A stretch of DNA of 64,000 nt. It comes from Lates calcarifer (taxonomy: Eukaryota; Chordata; Actinopteri; Centropomidae). The notes beneath the pieces are model-generated. The model was not told the DNA's origin. It worked only from the letters and a program-made list of their open reading frames with translations, and did not search any database. Positions within the stretch are counted from its first letter, which is position 1, and every line of letters begins with the position of its first letter. The DNA lies in NCBI RefSeq assembly GCF_001640805.2, contig NC_066833.1, forward strand, positions 10,775,044 to 10,839,043, given 5' to 3'. Shown here one piece after another: positions 1 to 64,000 of this stretch. A program made the position numbers and the translations under genes.

Positions 1-1192
1 TAACAGGAAGGGAAAAACAATGAAGGTTTTTCTTCGTTCAAATAAGGAGTCTGAAATCGCCTGCATCATTGTGTATCCCCACAGAGTTTTAACATTTGCT
101 GACAATAACTAATAAATAATCTAGATTTTCCATGACATCAACTCCCAGGCTGAGATTGTTCTCCTACTTGTGTTTATATGTCGAGTGACAAATAAAAGTT
201 TTGTTTAAATAAATTGTGTCTGAAAAAGTCAACAGTGGTAGAAATAATGCAGCAGAGCCTTGTGAAACCTGGAATAAACCACTAGCCTGATACTAAACTG
301 TCAAACACTTCACAGGTTTTGCTTTGCACCTACTCTGTTTACAGTACAAACCATAAAAACTCATAGAGTCTTACTTGACGTCTAGAAGTCTAGACTTTAT
401 ACATTAAGCAGAGGTGCCATTACCACTGACATACAAGAAAATAAATAAAATGAGTAGCAGCAGGTAAGAAGGAACATATTGTCACTGTCTGGTTGACCAA
501 GAGATATGGCAAAACAATGACACTGTCAGACTAATAAAAACAAAATCTGATACCTAGCAACACGTTTGTAATAGCAGGACTCACACTTGGTTAGCAGCAG
601 CTGCAAACAAAATCATAGCAGGGTGACACCTGGTACCAGTGTGGGAGGTGATTTCTCGTTACCACATTAATAATTTACCGTCATTGCGGCATCGCAGACG
701 TGTTTTTGGAGATTTTTTACAGCGTGACTCAGGCAGCCCGAGCTCAGGAGGATGTGGTTAGGATTCTGTGATTTGAAAAACAGGACCTGCAAGATGACAA
801 GCGAGTAAAACCTCCGCTCATCTCCTCTGCGTCTCATCCTCAGGGAGAAGTGGATCGTATCAGTCCTACCAGCTCAAGGCCCACAGGAGCCATTCGCGTC
901 AAAAGAGCAAGTTGCGACTGACAGCTAAAGGGCCTTGATCACTCGACAGACGCAATAAAGGCAGTGATCACTCTGATAGCTGATAGAAAATAGTACATGC
1001 TCACACTATTCATGGTTATCTCATGGAAAGACAACTTGATGATGGACGGACTGATGACGAGTGCAATAAATTTACATAGAGCAGAAAAGGGTTCAAGTCA
1101 TGGACTGTGATGCTACATATCTGATCCATACTTAAACAACTTTGTGCTTCCCTGTGTGTGTGTGAACGTATGTGTGTGTGTTGGCTCCTTAC
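1..1192 (-). other. pard3b: Intronic sequence downstream of exon 15
   Basis: I looked for the C-terminal exons of PARD3B (Arg/Pro/Tyr-rich, with PFRQDVPPSP) in all minus frames and did not find them. I see nothing else to annotate. Confidence 0.65.
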
Positions 1193-63463
<62,271 letters not shown>

Positions 63464-64000
63464 CTGGGAGGATGAGGGAGAGAGAGAGGAACACAGAAAG
63501 ATGGAGAAAGGTGGGTGATTGGTGTAGAAACATAAAGGAAACAGTAAAGAAAAAGTTTTGTTCAAAAGTGGAGTTTTGCGTAAGTAATTTATACTCGATA
63601 TTCATTTACCACAAAAACTAATCATGCCATTAATCACAATTACATACAGTGCATAGTTATCAATCTCTGACATGCAAAGTCATTATCAAAGGATGTATAA
63701 CTCAATTAGGAGAAAAATATAGAAGTAATATTAAAAGATAATAGTAGAAATCTGATTACAAATGACAAATTAAAGGAGTTCTATTCAACTGCTAATGATT
63801 ATAAATGGGGTGCTTTATTTTCAAAAGCTGTAATAGACCCTTGCATATTTCAGGCTCATATATCTTTACAAAGCAGATCTTAAGTAACTGTCACTTCAAA
63901 GACAGATGAGTATAACTCACAGTTGTTTTTATTGGCAGTTAATACCTTTTTTTTCCAATTAATCAACTGATTATCTAATCTCTAAAATGTTTGAAATAAT
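63464..64000 (-). other. pard3b: Intronic sequence upstream of exon 1 (5' part outside the window)
   Basis: A pyrimidine tract (transcript sense) lies directly upstream of the exon 1 acceptor. The rest is AT-rich. I see no exon, repeat of note or other feature. The exon with the rest of PDZ1 must be further right. Confidence 0.7.

Noticed and set aside
700..960. Less AT-rich stretch, considered as a further C-terminal pard3b exon
   Set aside because: No minus-strand frame resembles the PARD3B C-terminal region, and no suitable acceptor/donor pair with the needed phase was found.

Overview
This window is animal genomic DNA, most likely from a ray-finned fish and probably a percomorph. The evidence is a multi-exon gene with GT-AG introns, very abundant (CA)n/(TG)n tracts, and one dispersed repeat (58826-59108) that I recognise from memory as common in fish genomes. 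There is no operon structure, and I see no bacterial-type gene and no CRISPR array.

The only gene I can support is one long gene on the minus strand that runs off both ends of the window. It is the orthologue of PARD3B (PAR3-beta / PAR3-like), a PDZ scaffold of the PAR cell-polarity system. I placed 15 internal coding exons by combining homology, splice sites and reading phase. In transcription order they are 63463-63205, 62170-62062, 60657-60518, 60387-60259, 49678-49487, 48757-48599, 45565-45412, 42129-42027, 41547-41426, 38046-38002, 28932-28717, 26291-26063, 17310-17200, 16788-16417 and 1313-1193. Every junction is in phase, and together they give about 820 codons without a stop. The encoded segment begins in the last helix and strand of PDZ1. 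It continues through a linker, PDZ2 (exons 3-4), PDZ3 (exons 5-6), a diverged Ser/Pro/Gln-rich linker (exons 7-9), a 45-nt microexon (exon 10), the aPKC-site-like block (exon 11), a lysine-rich exon (exon 12), a charged, probably helical region (exons 13-14) and the start of the C-terminal helical region (exon 15). The N-terminal oligomerisation domain and most of PDZ1 lie beyond the right edge. The C-terminal end lies beyond the left edge. Exon numbers here are local to the window.

The other roughly 96% of the window is intron: dinucleotide repeats, pyrimidine- or purine-rich stretches, a few inverted repeats, two G-quadruplex-type motifs, and AT-rich stretches that could be conserved non-coding DNA.

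I found no new gene system. The most interesting signal is in splicing architecture. The 3' splice site of exon 4 (second half of PDZ2) sits directly after a (TG)16-type tract in the transcript sense, inside a 130-nt intron. An 83-nt complementary repeat lies on the other side of exon 3, so exon 3 is flanked by repeats able to pair. Exon 4 is in-frame skippable. Other points are the microexon, the tandem acceptor of exon 15, and a perfect 18-bp inverted repeat downstream of exon 11.
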